Assembly: GCA_011620555.1 (NCBI GenBank)
Contig: WOYY01000082.1
Span: 1-55,323 of the forward strand
Length of the DNA stretch: 55,323 nucleotides
Direction: 5' to 3'
Origin: Anaerolineaceae bacterium
Lineage (GTDB): Bacteria > Chloroflexota > Anaerolineae > Anaerolineales > Anaerolineaceae
The notes below the pieces were generated by a model, which had not been told where the DNA came from, made no database searches, and saw only the letters and a program-made list of their open reading frames with translations. Positions 42,953 through 50,634 of this stretch are shown one piece after another. The translations under genes were made by a program, and so were the position numbers. Position 1 is the stretch's first letter, and every line of letters starts with the position of its first letter.

Positions 42953-43052
42953 GCTATCTGTAAAAAGCGAGGACGACGCCAGGTAAACTGAGAATTGTCC
43001 GACCCTTTTCTTTTATCCCCCTTGGGGACTTGGTATTTTATCCTCGTTTTTG
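42953..43052 (+). other. Spacer with further RNA-like structure
   Basis: GCGAGGA (42967-42973) can pair with TCCTCGT (43041-43047), enclosing GGAC/GTCC and a CCCC/GGGG hairpin. No gene or recognised riboswitch is seen. It may be a 3' extension of the upstream RNA. Confidence 0.3.
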
Positions 43053-43087
43053 AAGGTCATCCCTTTATTGAGATGACCTTTTTCTTT
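43053..43087 (+). terminator. Rho-independent terminator
   Basis: AAGGTCATC (43053-43061) and GATGACCTT (43072-43080) form a 9-bp stem followed by TTTCTTT. It would end any transcript running through the 6S region. Confidence 0.82.
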
Positions 43088-43109
43088 GTGACCTCTTCAG
43101 TTTCCCCGG

Positions 43110-43139
43110 TTGCCCTTCATTTATGAACTACGTTATAAT
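43110..43139 (+). promoter_or_regulatory. Promoter of the lipoprotein-mtaB unit
   Basis: TTGCCC (43110-43115), 18-bp spacer, perfect TATAAT (43134-43139), 72 nt before the lipoprotein ATG. Confidence 0.5.
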
Positions 43140-43211
43140 TCGGGCAGGACCCCTGAGAAAGGTGCACTGCTGTTCCGTCGGTGAGCTGCCTTCAATCCAC
43201 AAGAGGTAGGG

Positions 43212-43874
43212 ATGAAGAACCGTTATTTCTGGCTGGGACTGCTCGGACTCATCGTTATCAGCCTTTTGCCGGCCTGCCGGCCAGCTTTTCTGGCTGCCGA
43301 TCGGCTGCCCTGGGTCGGGGATGAGGCCGTTCTCTTTCGGGATGATTTCTCCGGTGAGAATGTTGGCTGGCCCACCCATCAGGATTCGCTCAGTTTTGCC
43401 GGCTTTGATCTGAGCGGCTACCGGCTCCAGTCGGGCATGCCGGATTTTCAGTTTTGGAGCGTCCCCGGCCTGAATTTTCAGGACACCCTGGTTCAGGTTC
43501 GCGCCCAGAAGCTGGCGGGGCCGGACGATAACCTCTTTGGGCTGATCTGCCGCTATCAGGATGATGATAACTTCTATGCGCTGGTGATCGGCTCAGATGG
43601 CTATTACGGCGTGTATAAACGCATCGCTGGGGAACAGACTCTCATCGATCAGGCGAATCTCGATTTCAGCGCCGCCATCGCCCAGGGCGGTTCCGCCAAA
43701 ACCCTCCAGGCGGTGTGCCAGGCCGACCAGCTGGCTTTGATTGTCAATGGCACCCCTCTGATCCAGGTGCGCGATGCTGCCCTGACGCATGGGGATGTCG
43801 GGATGATTATTGGGAGTTTTGCGGAACCTGGCGTGGATATTTTATTTGATAATTTTATTGTTGTTTCTCCCTGA
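43212..43874 (+). CDS. Lipoprotein with LamG/ConA-like domain
   Basis: A 220-aa exported lipoprotein; the signal peptide ends in SLLPAC with Cys22. The mature part is one concanavalin-like beta-sandwich of the DUF1080/LamG type (DDFSGENVGW at the start, ALVIGSDGYYGVYK in the middle, ILFDNFIV at the end), a fold common in glycan-binding proteins. GAGG lies near the ATG. mtaB follows 8 nt later, so they are probably co-transcribed although no functional link is known. Ligand unknown. Confidence 0.78.
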   Translation: MKNRYFWLGLLGLIVISLLPACRPAFLAADRLPWVGDEAVLFRDDFSGENVGWPTHQDSLSFAGFDLSGYRLQSGMPDFQFWSVPGLNFQDTLVQVRAQKLAGPDDNLFGLICRYQDDDNFYALVIGSDGYYGVYKRIAGEQTLIDQANLDFSAAIAQGGSAKTLQAVCQADQLALIVNGTPLIQVRDAALTHGDVGMIIGSFAEPGVDILFDNFIVVSP

Positions 43875-43882
43875 GAATATTG

Positions 43883-45193
43883 ATGAAGATCTTTCTTGAT
43901 ATTATCGGTTGCAGACTTAACCAAAGTGAAATCGAAGCCCTGGCCAACACCTTCAGAGCCTTGGGGCATCTGATCGTGGGCGACCCCTCTCAGGCGGACC
44001 TTGCCATCGTCAACACCTGCGCAGTCACGGTGAAGGCCGCGGCCGATTCCCGCAAGCAGCTCCGCCATGCGGCGCGGGCCGGCGCGGGGCGGGTGGTCGC
44101 CACGGGCTGCTGGGCCACCCTTTACCCGGAAGACGCTCAGGCGCTGGAGGGTGTGAGCGATGTGATCCTCAACGACCGGAAAGACGATCTGGTGGCGGAC
44201 CTGCTCGGACTGCCTGCGGCGGATCTGGCCGCCTTGCCCCTGGTTCGGGAACCCTTGCCCGGCGACCGGGCAAGGACTCGGGCCTTTATCAGGGTGCAGG
44301 AAGGCTGTGACAACCACTGCACCTACTGCCTCACCCGCCTGGCGCGGGGCAGGTCGCAGTCCCGGCCGATTATTGCGGTCCGGCGGGATATTGAAGCGGC
44401 GCTGATGGGCGGGGCGCAGGAAGTGGTGCTGACGGGCGTGGAACTGGGCGCCTGGGGCAAGGACCTGGACCCGGCTTTGACCCTCGCCGATCTGATTGAA
44501 AGCGTGTTGCAGGAGCAAAGGCTGCCCCGGTTACGCTTATCGTCCATTGAACCCTGGGATTTTAACCCGGGGATGCTGGAACTCTGGCAGGACGCGCGTC
44601 TCTGCCATCACCTGCATATCCCGCTCCAAGCCGGGCACGACCGGGTGCTGCACGCGATGGGCCGGCCGGTCACGGCTGCGGCGTATGCCGGTCTGTTGGA
44701 CGAGGTCCGCCGGGCCATTCCGGATATCGCGATCACCACAGATGTCATTGCGGGCTTCCCTGGTGAGACGGATGAGGAATTCCTGGCAACCCGGGATTTC
44801 ATCCGCCAAATGGGTTTTGCGGGCGGGCATGTCTTCACCTATTCGCCCCGGCCTGGCACAGCAGCTTTTAAGATGAAAGACCGTGTGGATCCCAGCGTGG
44901 CGAAGGCCAGAAACGCCGAACTGCGGCAGGTCTTTCACGGCCTTGGCCTGGATTACCAGAAGCGCTTCATCGGCGAAAACCTGGCGGTGTTGTGGGAAAC
45001 CAGCGAAGAAACTGCGTCAGGCGAATGGCAGTTATCTGGACTTTCCGGGAACTATTTGCGGGTCTATGCCCGCTCCGGCTCAGACTGCTGGAACCGGATT
45101 TCCCAGGTTGAAATCACCGGGCCGAACAATAAGCGCGGTGGATTAAATGGAAAGCTGCTGCCAGCTGCGGCGGGGAATTTTACTCGATCTTGA
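43883..45193 (+). CDS. mtaB: tRNA t6A37 methylthiotransferase MtaB
   Basis: Radical-SAM methylthiotransferase (436 aa) converting t6A37 to ms2t6A37 in ANN-decoding tRNAs. The N-terminal UPF0004 domain has the three cluster cysteines Cys10 (GCRLNQSE), Cys46 (NTCAV) and Cys76 (TGCWA). The radical-SAM motif Cys142-x3-Cys146-x2-Cys149 (GCDNHCTYC) binds the second 4Fe-4S cluster, and a TRAM-like RNA-binding end follows (about 370-425). GCxxNQSE without Gly-Cys-Gln-Met features separates it from MiaB and RimO. I chose ATG 43883 over the preceding TTG 43880. Confidence 0.92.
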   Translation: MKIFLDIIGCRLNQSEIEALANTFRALGHLIVGDPSQADLAIVNTCAVTVKAAADSRKQLRHAARAGAGRVVATGCWATLYPEDAQALEGVSDVILNDRKDDLVADLLGLPAADLAALPLVREPLPGDRARTRAFIRVQEGCDNHCTYCLTRLARGRSQSRPIIAVRRDIEAALMGGAQEVVLTGVELGAWGKDLDPALTLADLIESVLQEQRLPRLRLSSIEPWDFNPGMLELWQDARLCHHLHIPLQAGHDRVLHAMGRPVTAAAYAGLLDEVRRAIPDIAITTDVIAGFPGETDEEFLATRDFIRQMGFAGGHVFTYSPRPGTAAFKMKDRVDPSVAKARNAELRQVFHGLGLDYQKRFIGENLAVLWETSEETASGEWQLSGLSGNYLRVYARSGSDCWNRISQVEITGPNNKRGGLNGKLLPAAAGNFTRS

Positions 45194-45250
45194 CGTTTTG
45201 ATATGTTCTGATAAAATCAATACCGTCTTGGGCTGGCTGGCGATAGCCGT

Positions 45251-45279
45251 TTGACCGTGAAAAAGGCATACGGTATAAT
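45251..45279 (+). promoter_or_regulatory. rpmH: Promoter of the rpmH operon
   Basis: TTGACC (45251-45256), 17-bp spacer, perfect TATAAT (45274-45279), the best consensus match in the window, 69 nt before the rpmH ATG. Confidence 0.82.
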
Positions 45280-45347
45280 TGGTGGCTAGTCTTAATGCGC
45301 GAGTGTTTAGACAGAAGCAAATTGAAGAGAGAAAGGACTCATAAATA

Positions 45348-45518
45348 ATGCCAAAACGAACGTATCAACCCAAGCGACGCCGCCGCGTCCGGGTGCATGG
45401 TTTTCGAGCACGCATGAAGACTAAAGGTGGCCGCGAAGTCTTGAAGCGCCGCCGCGCCAAAGGTCGGTATGAATTAGCGAAGACCGCCAATAATCACGTC
45501 AAGAGGACACGCTGGTAA
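45348..45518 (+). CDS. rpmH: 50S ribosomal protein L34
   Basis: A 56-aa, very basic protein translated from ATG 45348 to TAA 45518. It begins [18 protein letters not shown] and keeps the family core [19 protein letters not shown], so identification is secure; L34 sits near the exit side of the large subunit. AAAGGA lies 10 nt before the ATG. It is the first gene of the classical rpmH-rnpA-yidD-yidC-jag cluster. Two N-terminal extra arginine-rich residues relative to E. coli L34 (46 aa) and a longer C-terminus are usual in this phylum. Confidence 0.96.
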   Translation: MPKRTYQPKRRRRVRVHGFRARMKTKGGREVLKRRRAKGRYELAKTANNHVKRTRW

Positions 45519-45576
45519 TTTTTACCAGAGCAGGTGAAATCCTACGAATTAAGTGCTCTGCTGAACAGGAATCCGG

Positions 45577-45924
45577 GTGAAACGAAATCAACGCTTAACC
45601 CGAAGTGAAGATATCAATAGGGTGCGGCATGAAGGGAAATCCTTGGCCCGCCCATCAATCGTATTAGGTTATTTACCGAACCGTTTTGAACAAACCAGAA
45701 TAGCTGTGATCGCCGGGCGGTCCGTGGGGGGGGCCGTCCAGCGCAATTTAGCTAAACGACGGATCCGATCCGCAATCCAGGGAATGCTGCAGGAGATTCG
45801 CCCAGGGCAGGATGTTGTCCTGATCGCGAGAAGATCGATCTTAGAACAACCTTATCGTTCACTGGTTGATACCATCAGAAAGCTTCTTGATCAAGCAGGG
45901 CTGATGAAAGATGATCTCAGTTGA
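45577..45924 (+). CDS. rnpA: Ribonuclease P protein component
   Basis: Protein subunit of RNase P (115 aa), which helps the RNA subunit mature tRNA 5' ends. The start is GTG 45577 ([16 protein letters not shown]), preceded by AGGA. The RNA-binding signature is visible as [14 protein letters not shown], and the FxxVxxxGKSxARP element reads [14 protein letters not shown]. It is 58 nt behind rpmH, and its TGA overlaps the TTG start of yidD. The RNase P RNA gene itself is not in the window. Confidence 0.94.
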   Translation: MKRNQRLTRSEDINRVRHEGKSLARPSIVLGYLPNRFEQTRIAVIAGRSVGGAVQRNLAKRRIRSAIQGMLQEIRPGQDVVLIARRSILEQPYRSLVDTIRKLLDQAGLMKDDLS

Positions 45925-46214
45925 CTGAAACAGCAGCCCATCCACATCCTTCAAATCTAGATCCAAAATTAGAGGACCTTCCGGTCCGCGTGGATACCCT
46001 CCCTCGCTGGATTTTACTTGCTCTCATCCGCTTATATCAAAAGATCGTCTCACCTTCTTTACCCAAAGATACCTGCCGGTTTTACCCCACCTGTTCCCAT
46101 TATGGCTATCAGGCTGTTTATAAATATGGTGTGCTCAAGGGTGGCTGGATGGCCGTAAAAAGGGTGGCGCGTTGCAATCCTTTTAACCCGGGTGGATATG
46201 ACCCGGTTCCCTGA
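45921..46214 (+). CDS. yidD: Membrane protein insertion efficiency factor YidD
   Basis: YidD (97 aa), a small membrane-associated helper of YidC-mediated insertion. The diagnostic segments [28 protein letters not shown] and [14 protein letters not shown] are complete. About 25 extra N-terminal residues precede the conserved core. The frame begins at TTG 45921, overlapping the rnpA stop (TTGA), without a strong ribosome site; a later start near the core cannot be excluded. Confidence 0.92.
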   Translation: MTETAAHPHPSNLDPKLEDLPVRVDTLPRWILLALIRLYQKIVSPSLPKDTCRFYPTCSHYGYQAVYKYGVLKGGWMAVKRVARCNPFNPGGYDPVP

Positions 46215-46244
46215 TCCACTTGAGAAGAGAAAAAGAAAGAAAGA

Positions 46245-47306
46245 ATGAAGAAATCCCACCTATTGCTTATTACGTTATTTATCGGGCTGACTCTCTTAAT
46301 GAGCGCCTGTATGCCCGGGCCGCGTGTGGTTGATGCTCCGGGTTTGTCCATGGATGACACAGATGTTTTTGTCTCCTATAGCAGTTTTGTTTACAGCCTG
46401 GATGCTTCCAAAGGCACTGTCAATTGGTCCTATCCTGAGCAAGCTAGCACCCAGATTGTTTTCTATGCGCCGCCGCTGGTCACAGATGATGCTGTTTTCA
46501 TTGGGGACCTGGCGAACGAATTCCATAAATTGGATAAAGCCACTGGGCAGGAATTGTGGGGCTACCCCGGGGCTGAGGGTTTCTACCTTGGTCAGGCAGC
46601 CATTTTAGATGGCGTTGTCTATGCGCCGAACAATGATGGCACCCTCTACGCGCTGGATGCTGAAAACGGCAGCCTGCTTTGGACCTTTAAAACCGGTCAT
46701 TACCTCTGGGCACAGCCTCAGATCATGAATGATGTCATTTACCTTGGTTCAATGGACCATTTCGTTTATGCCATTTCCCTCGACGGACAGGAAATCTGGT
46801 CCAAGGAGCTATCCGGGGCAGTCACCGGCGCGCCGATTTTGAACGAGGATGGTTCAATGCTCTTCGTCGGTTCTCTTGATAATGAGATGATCGCTCTGGA
46901 CACCGCTTCCGGCGAAGAGGTCTGGACTTTTGGCACATCCCAAAGCGTATGGGGAACCTCCATCCTGGCTGATGGCCGTCTGATCTTCACCGACTCCGCC
47001 GGCACGGTCTATGCTGTGGATGCTGAGAGCGGTGAAGCGCTTTGGCAGACGAGCACTTCTGCGGAGATCGTCGGTGGCGTTTCATCCATTGGAGATGGGT
47101 TTGTGGTAGCCACCAAAGAAGGACAGTTAAGAGCTTTTGATTTCGACGGGGGAGCGAAGTGGGAAGCCTCGCTGGAGGGTGAGATCTACCAGGCGCCAGT
47201 TGCCAACAATGATCTCCTGGTAACAGGGTTGATCAATGGCGGCGAGCTGGTCTATGGCTTCAATCTCACCGGCGTCCAACTCTGGTCCACTACCCCCGGG
47301 AAATAA
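46245..47306 (+). CDS. PQQ-like beta-propeller lipoprotein (BamB-like)
   Basis: A 353-aa exported lipoprotein; its signal peptide ends LLMSAC (Cys22). The mature protein has seven to eight repeats of the PQQ-like propeller type, each with a pattern such as VYSLDASKGTVNW, LYALDAENGSLLW, MIALDTASGEEVW and VYAVDAESGEALW. The fold is shared with BamB of the outer-membrane Bam complex, but no outer-membrane system is expected here. It lies between yidD and yidC, 30 nt and 12 nt from its neighbours, so it is surely part of the insertase operon. A role in folding or handling membrane-inserted or secreted proteins is inferred. Confidence 0.85.
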   Translation: MKKSHLLLITLFIGLTLLMSACMPGPRVVDAPGLSMDDTDVFVSYSSFVYSLDASKGTVNWSYPEQASTQIVFYAPPLVTDDAVFIGDLANEFHKLDKATGQELWGYPGAEGFYLGQAAILDGVVYAPNNDGTLYALDAENGSLLWTFKTGHYLWAQPQIMNDVIYLGSMDHFVYAISLDGQEIWSKELSGAVTGAPILNEDGSMLFVGSLDNEMIALDTASGEEVWTFGTSQSVWGTSILADGRLIFTDSAGTVYAVDAESGEALWQTSTSAEIVGGVSSIGDGFVVATKEGQLRAFDFDGGAKWEASLEGEIYQAPVANNDLLVTGLINGGELVYGFNLTGVQLWSTTPGK

Positions 47307-47318
47307 GAGGAAACCACC

Positions 47319-48239
47319 ATGTGGCAAACGATTATCATTCAGCCTTTTACAAATATTCTGCTCTTAATTAATTCACTGGTCCATAACTTTGGCCTGTCCA
47401 TTATTCTCTTTACGATCCTGATCCGGCTGCTGACCCACCCATTAACGGTGCAGCAGCTCAAAGCGACGAAAACCATGCAGTCCCTGCAGGAAGATCCCCG
47501 CTACATTAAAATGCAGGAAAAGTATAAGAACGATAAGGATAAGCTGGCCGAAGAACAAATGAAGCTGTACAAAGAGTTGGGGATCAACCCCATGGGCTCC
47601 TGTCTGCCCCTCTTGATCCAGCTTCCGATTATCCTTGGTCTGTATCAAAGTGTTATCAAGGCGATGGCGGCATCCCCTCTGGAGTTGTTCAATCTTGAGC
47701 AAATTGTATATCCCAGATGGATCAACGCCGCCAATTTGCTGCCTTTGAACAACCAGTTTCTCTGGATGGACCTGGGTCAGCCGGAGCGGTTGACAATCTT
47801 TGGCGTTGCGCTCCCTGTGCTGGCCATCCTGGTTGTCTTGACGACTTTCCTGCAATCCAAACTCGTGCAGCCGCCAGCAACACCGGGAAATGACCAGGCT
47901 GCGATGGTCAATAACTCCATGAGCCTTTATATGCCTATCCTGATGGGGTTCATGGCCTACTCCCTGGCTTCCGGGTTGGCGCTCTATTTCCTGGTCAGCA
48001 ACATATTCACGATCGGTCAGTACGCTCTGCTGGGGCGGGCGAATTGGCGGAACATCATCCCCTTCCAGAAGAAGGAGGATGCCCCCAAAGCGGGCGCAGC
48101 CAAGGCCGGCGCTGCCAAAGCGGTGCCTGCGAAAAATGTCCAGATTGTCGAACCTGCAAAGACGCCAAGCTCCAAGACCTCTGGTACGACTTCTTCATCG
48201 AACAAAAAGAAACGGCCGCCAAGGAAACAACACAAGTAA
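47319..48239 (+). CDS. yidC: Membrane protein insertase YidC
   Basis: YidC/Oxa1-family insertase (306 aa, the short Gram-positive-like form without a large periplasmic domain). Five membrane segments are predicted. The hydrophilic-groove arginine is present in FTILIRLLTHPLTVQQ. The cytoplasmic C1 hairpin (QSLQEDPRYIKMQEKYKNDKD region) is followed by INPMGSCLPLLIQLPI, a family hallmark. The C-terminal tail is rich in Lys/Ala/Pro (AGAAKAGAAKA, KKKRPPRK) and may contact the ribosome. AGAGGAAA precedes the ATG. No N-terminal lipobox is seen. Confidence 0.95.
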   Translation: MWQTIIIQPFTNILLLINSLVHNFGLSIILFTILIRLLTHPLTVQQLKATKTMQSLQEDPRYIKMQEKYKNDKDKLAEEQMKLYKELGINPMGSCLPLLIQLPIILGLYQSVIKAMAASPLELFNLEQIVYPRWINAANLLPLNNQFLWMDLGQPERLTIFGVALPVLAILVVLTTFLQSKLVQPPATPGNDQAAMVNNSMSLYMPILMGFMAYSLASGLALYFLVSNIFTIGQYALLGRANWRNIIPFQKKEDAPKAGAAKAGAAKAVPAKNVQIVEPAKTPSSKTSGTTSSSNKKKRPPRKQHK

Positions 48240-48282
48240 TTCGTAATCATTGTTCCTACCCAGAATCGGATGTGAGGGTTTT

Positions 48283-49035
48283 ATGTCAGAAGAAAGAACA
48301 AAACTGGAAGTGATCGCCCCTTCGGTTGAAGAGGCCATCGAAAAAGGCCTGAACGATTTGGGCCTCACGGAAGATGACGTTGATGTTGAAGTTCTGGATG
48401 AGGGTAAAAAGGGTTTTTTAGGCCTCAGTACTCGGCAGGCGCGGGTTGCCTTGATGATCAAGACTGGCGGCGCTGCCAGGCTGGGGACTGCCCCGAAGGT
48501 TGAACCTGGCGTAAAAGTTGAGAAACCCAAAGCCCAAGAAGCAGCTGTTGAGAGCGATCACGCTGAACCCGAGGAAGTGGCAATTGCCCGTGAGACCATC
48601 GGCATCATACTGGAAAAGATGAAGGTCCAGGCTGATATCAAGGTTCGATTAGGGGATGGCGAAGAGAATCGGGTCCAGCCCGTCCTGATCGACATTGAAG
48701 GGAATGACCTCAGTTTCCTGATCGGCCGCAAAGCTGAGACGATCAATGCGCTGCAGTACATCACCAGCCTGATCGTGGACCGCGAATGCGGACGCTGGGT
48801 CCCTCTGCAGATTGACGTTCAGCATTACCGCCAGCGCCGTGAGGATGAATTGCGGAAGCTGGCCCGCCGGATCGCCGACCAGGTGGTGAGCACCGGGCGG
48901 CGGCAGGTCCTGGAGCCTTTGCCGCCCAATGAGCGCCGGATTATCCATCTGGAATTGCGGGATAACCCGAACGTGGTGACGGAAAGCATCGGCGAAGAAC
49001 CCAACCGGAAAGTCACCGTCCGCCCCAGAGAATAA
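48283..49035 (+). CDS. jag: Jag/KhpB RNA-binding protein
   Basis: A 250-aa protein with the Jag-N, KH and R3H order. Jag-N (about 1-55) includes LDEGKKGFLGL; the KH domain has LSFLIGRKAETINALQYI; the R3H domain has RREDELRKLARRIADQV and ends in EPLPPNERRIIHLEL. KhpB with KhpA binds many RNAs and influences cell division and elongation in Gram-positive bacteria. ATG 48283 with GAGGG upstream is chosen; the frame runs back to 48250 without support. It closes the rpmH operon, followed by a terminator. Confidence 0.93.
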   Translation: MSEERTKLEVIAPSVEEAIEKGLNDLGLTEDDVDVEVLDEGKKGFLGLSTRQARVALMIKTGGAARLGTAPKVEPGVKVEKPKAQEAAVESDHAEPEEVAIARETIGIILEKMKVQADIKVRLGDGEENRVQPVLIDIEGNDLSFLIGRKAETINALQYITSLIVDRECGRWVPLQIDVQHYRQRREDELRKLARRIADQVVSTGRRQVLEPLPPNERRIIHLELRDNPNVVTESIGEEPNRKVTVRPRE

Positions 49036-49068
49036 ACAGCAATCTTATTGCAGATCTTAACCGCAAGG

Positions 49069-49107
49069 CAATTGGACGGAAGCCCGTCTGAAGACTTGCG
49101 GTTTTTT
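49069..49107 (+). terminator. Terminator of the rpmH-jag operon
   Basis: AACCGCAAG (49069-49077) and CTTGCGGTT (49095-49103) enclose an inner hairpin and are followed by TTTT. Confidence 0.88.
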
Positions 49108-49138
49108 CTATTCAGGTAAAATTAACTTGGAGGTGATT

Positions 49139-50443
49139 ATGCGAGCTGTGGATATCATCATCAAAAAGCGAGATGGCTTGGCCTTGAGCAAGGCGGAGAT
49201 CGAGTTTTTTGTTAATGGCTATACCCGGGGCGATATTCCGGATTATCAGGCTTCCGCCTGGGCAATGGCCGTGCTCCTGCAAGGCATGGATGCCGAAGAG
49301 ACGACCAACCTGACCCTGGCGATGGCCGCCACCGGAGATACCCTGGACCTTTCTTCCGTGGTGGATATCGCGGTGGATAAGCATTCTTCCGGCGGCGTTG
49401 GCGACAAGACCTCCATTGCCGTGGTACCGATGGTGCGGGCCTGCGGACTGCCGGTCGGCAAGATGTCCGGCAGGGGACTGGGCTTCAGCGGTGGCACCCT
49501 GGATAAACTGGAATCCATCCCGGGTTTTCGGACCAACCTCACCAAGGATGAATTTCTGGCTCAACTGAAATCTCTGGGGATGGTGCTGACCGGTCAGAGC
49601 GTGGACCTGGCCCCGGCGGATGGCAAACTCTATGCCCTGCGGGATGTGACCGGCACGGTGCCGTCGATCCCACTGATCGCGTCTTCGATCATGAGCAAGA
49701 AGATCGCCGCCGGCGCGCAGGCGATTGTCCTGGACGTCAAAACGGGCAACGGCGCGTTCATGGAAACGCTGGAAGATGCCCGCCGTCTGGCGACCCTGAT
49801 GGTCTCGATTGGCGAGTTGAGCGGGCGGAATGTGGTTGCACTGCTTTCAGACATGAACCAGCCCCTGGGCGTGGAGGTCGGGAACGCGCTGGAGATGAAA
49901 GAAGCGATCCTGACGCTGCGCGGGGAGGGGCCGGAGGATTTTGTAGCCCATTGTCTCGAGGTTGCCAGTGAGATGCTGGTGCTGGGCAAGCGCGCCGGGT
50001 CCAAGGCCGAGGCTCGGGCGATGGCCGAGGACGCGCTGGCCAATGGCGGGGGTCTGGAATACCTGCGGAAATTGATCGAAGCCCAGGGCGGCGATGTCAG
50101 CTACATTGACCATCCTGAAAAGCTGCCGGTTGCACCTCTCAGGGTGAACGTGGAAGCGCCGCGGGCGGGCTATGTGGCTGAAGTGCACGCCCGGACGGTG
50201 GGTGAGACCGCCGTGGGGCTGGGCGCGGGCCGGATGAAAAAGGGCGACCCGATCGACCCGGCGGTGGGTATCTCGGTGCTGGTTAAAGTTGGGCAGGCGG
50301 TAGAAGCCGGTCGGCCGATATTTGTGATCCATGCCCGCAAGGCGGAGGATGTGGAGCCTGCCAGGCAGGCCTTGCTGGAAGCGGTCCGGATCGGTGATGA
50401 ACCGGTTGAACCGCTGCCGCTGTTTTATGGTCTGATTGAGTGA
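49139..50443 (+). CDS. pdp: Pyrimidine-nucleoside phosphorylase
   Basis: Enzyme of 434 aa that phosphorolyses uridine/thymidine to the base and (deoxy)ribose 1-phosphate for salvage. The phosphate-binding KHSSGGVGDKTS and the family signature KMSGRGLGFSGGTLDKLESIPG are complete, and the C-terminal domain with GLGAGRMKKGDPID fits. ATG 49139, preceded by GGAGGTGAT, is preferred over TTG 49127. Thymidine phosphorylase (DeoA) and Pdp share these motifs; length and Gram-positive-like context favour Pdp. It has its own unit between two terminators/promoters. Confidence 0.94.
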   Translation: MRAVDIIIKKRDGLALSKAEIEFFVNGYTRGDIPDYQASAWAMAVLLQGMDAEETTNLTLAMAATGDTLDLSSVVDIAVDKHSSGGVGDKTSIAVVPMVRACGLPVGKMSGRGLGFSGGTLDKLESIPGFRTNLTKDEFLAQLKSLGMVLTGQSVDLAPADGKLYALRDVTGTVPSIPLIASSIMSKKIAAGAQAIVLDVKTGNGAFMETLEDARRLATLMVSIGELSGRNVVALLSDMNQPLGVEVGNALEMKEAILTLRGEGPEDFVAHCLEVASEMLVLGKRAGSKAEARAMAEDALANGGGLEYLRKLIEAQGGDVSYIDHPEKLPVAPLRVNVEAPRAGYVAEVHARTVGETAVGLGAGRMKKGDPIDPAVGISVLVKVGQAVEAGRPIFVIHARKAEDVEPARQALLEAVRIGDEPVEPLPLFYGLIE

Positions 50444-50541
50444 CCCCTTCAATAAACCTGAAGGAAAAGAGAGGACCTCTGTTAGATCAGGGGTCATTGT
50501 GATTTGAGGGGATCGTCTCTCCTAAGAAATTGGGCAATATA

Positions 50542-50570
50542 TTGGTCTGGGAAGTCCCTCCCAGTATAAT
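50542..50570 (+). promoter_or_regulatory. Promoter of larA-gnd with palindrome in the spacer
   Basis: TTGGTC (50542-50547), 17-bp spacer, perfect TATAAT (50565-50570). The spacer holds the inverted repeat CTGGGA-AGTCCC-TCCCAG (50547-50564), well placed to block RNA polymerase if a repressor binds it. Confidence 0.6.
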
Positions 50571-50634
50571 TACGCTGTTGCTCAGATCGTCATTCGCTCG
50601 TCCCGTCATTACCCAACCGGCAAGGAAAAAGTCA

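Noticed and set aside
42720-43090. RNase P RNA, tmRNA or SRP RNA
   Set aside because: The diagnostic GAGGAAAGTCC, the tmRNA ends with a T-arm, and the SRP GGAAGGAAGCA-type loop are not found; the 6S-like fold fits better.
45194-45347. Replication origin beside rpmH
   Set aside because: rpmH often neighbours dnaA and oriC, but there are no TTATCCACA-type boxes and no dnaA here; the segment is explained by the rpmH promoter.
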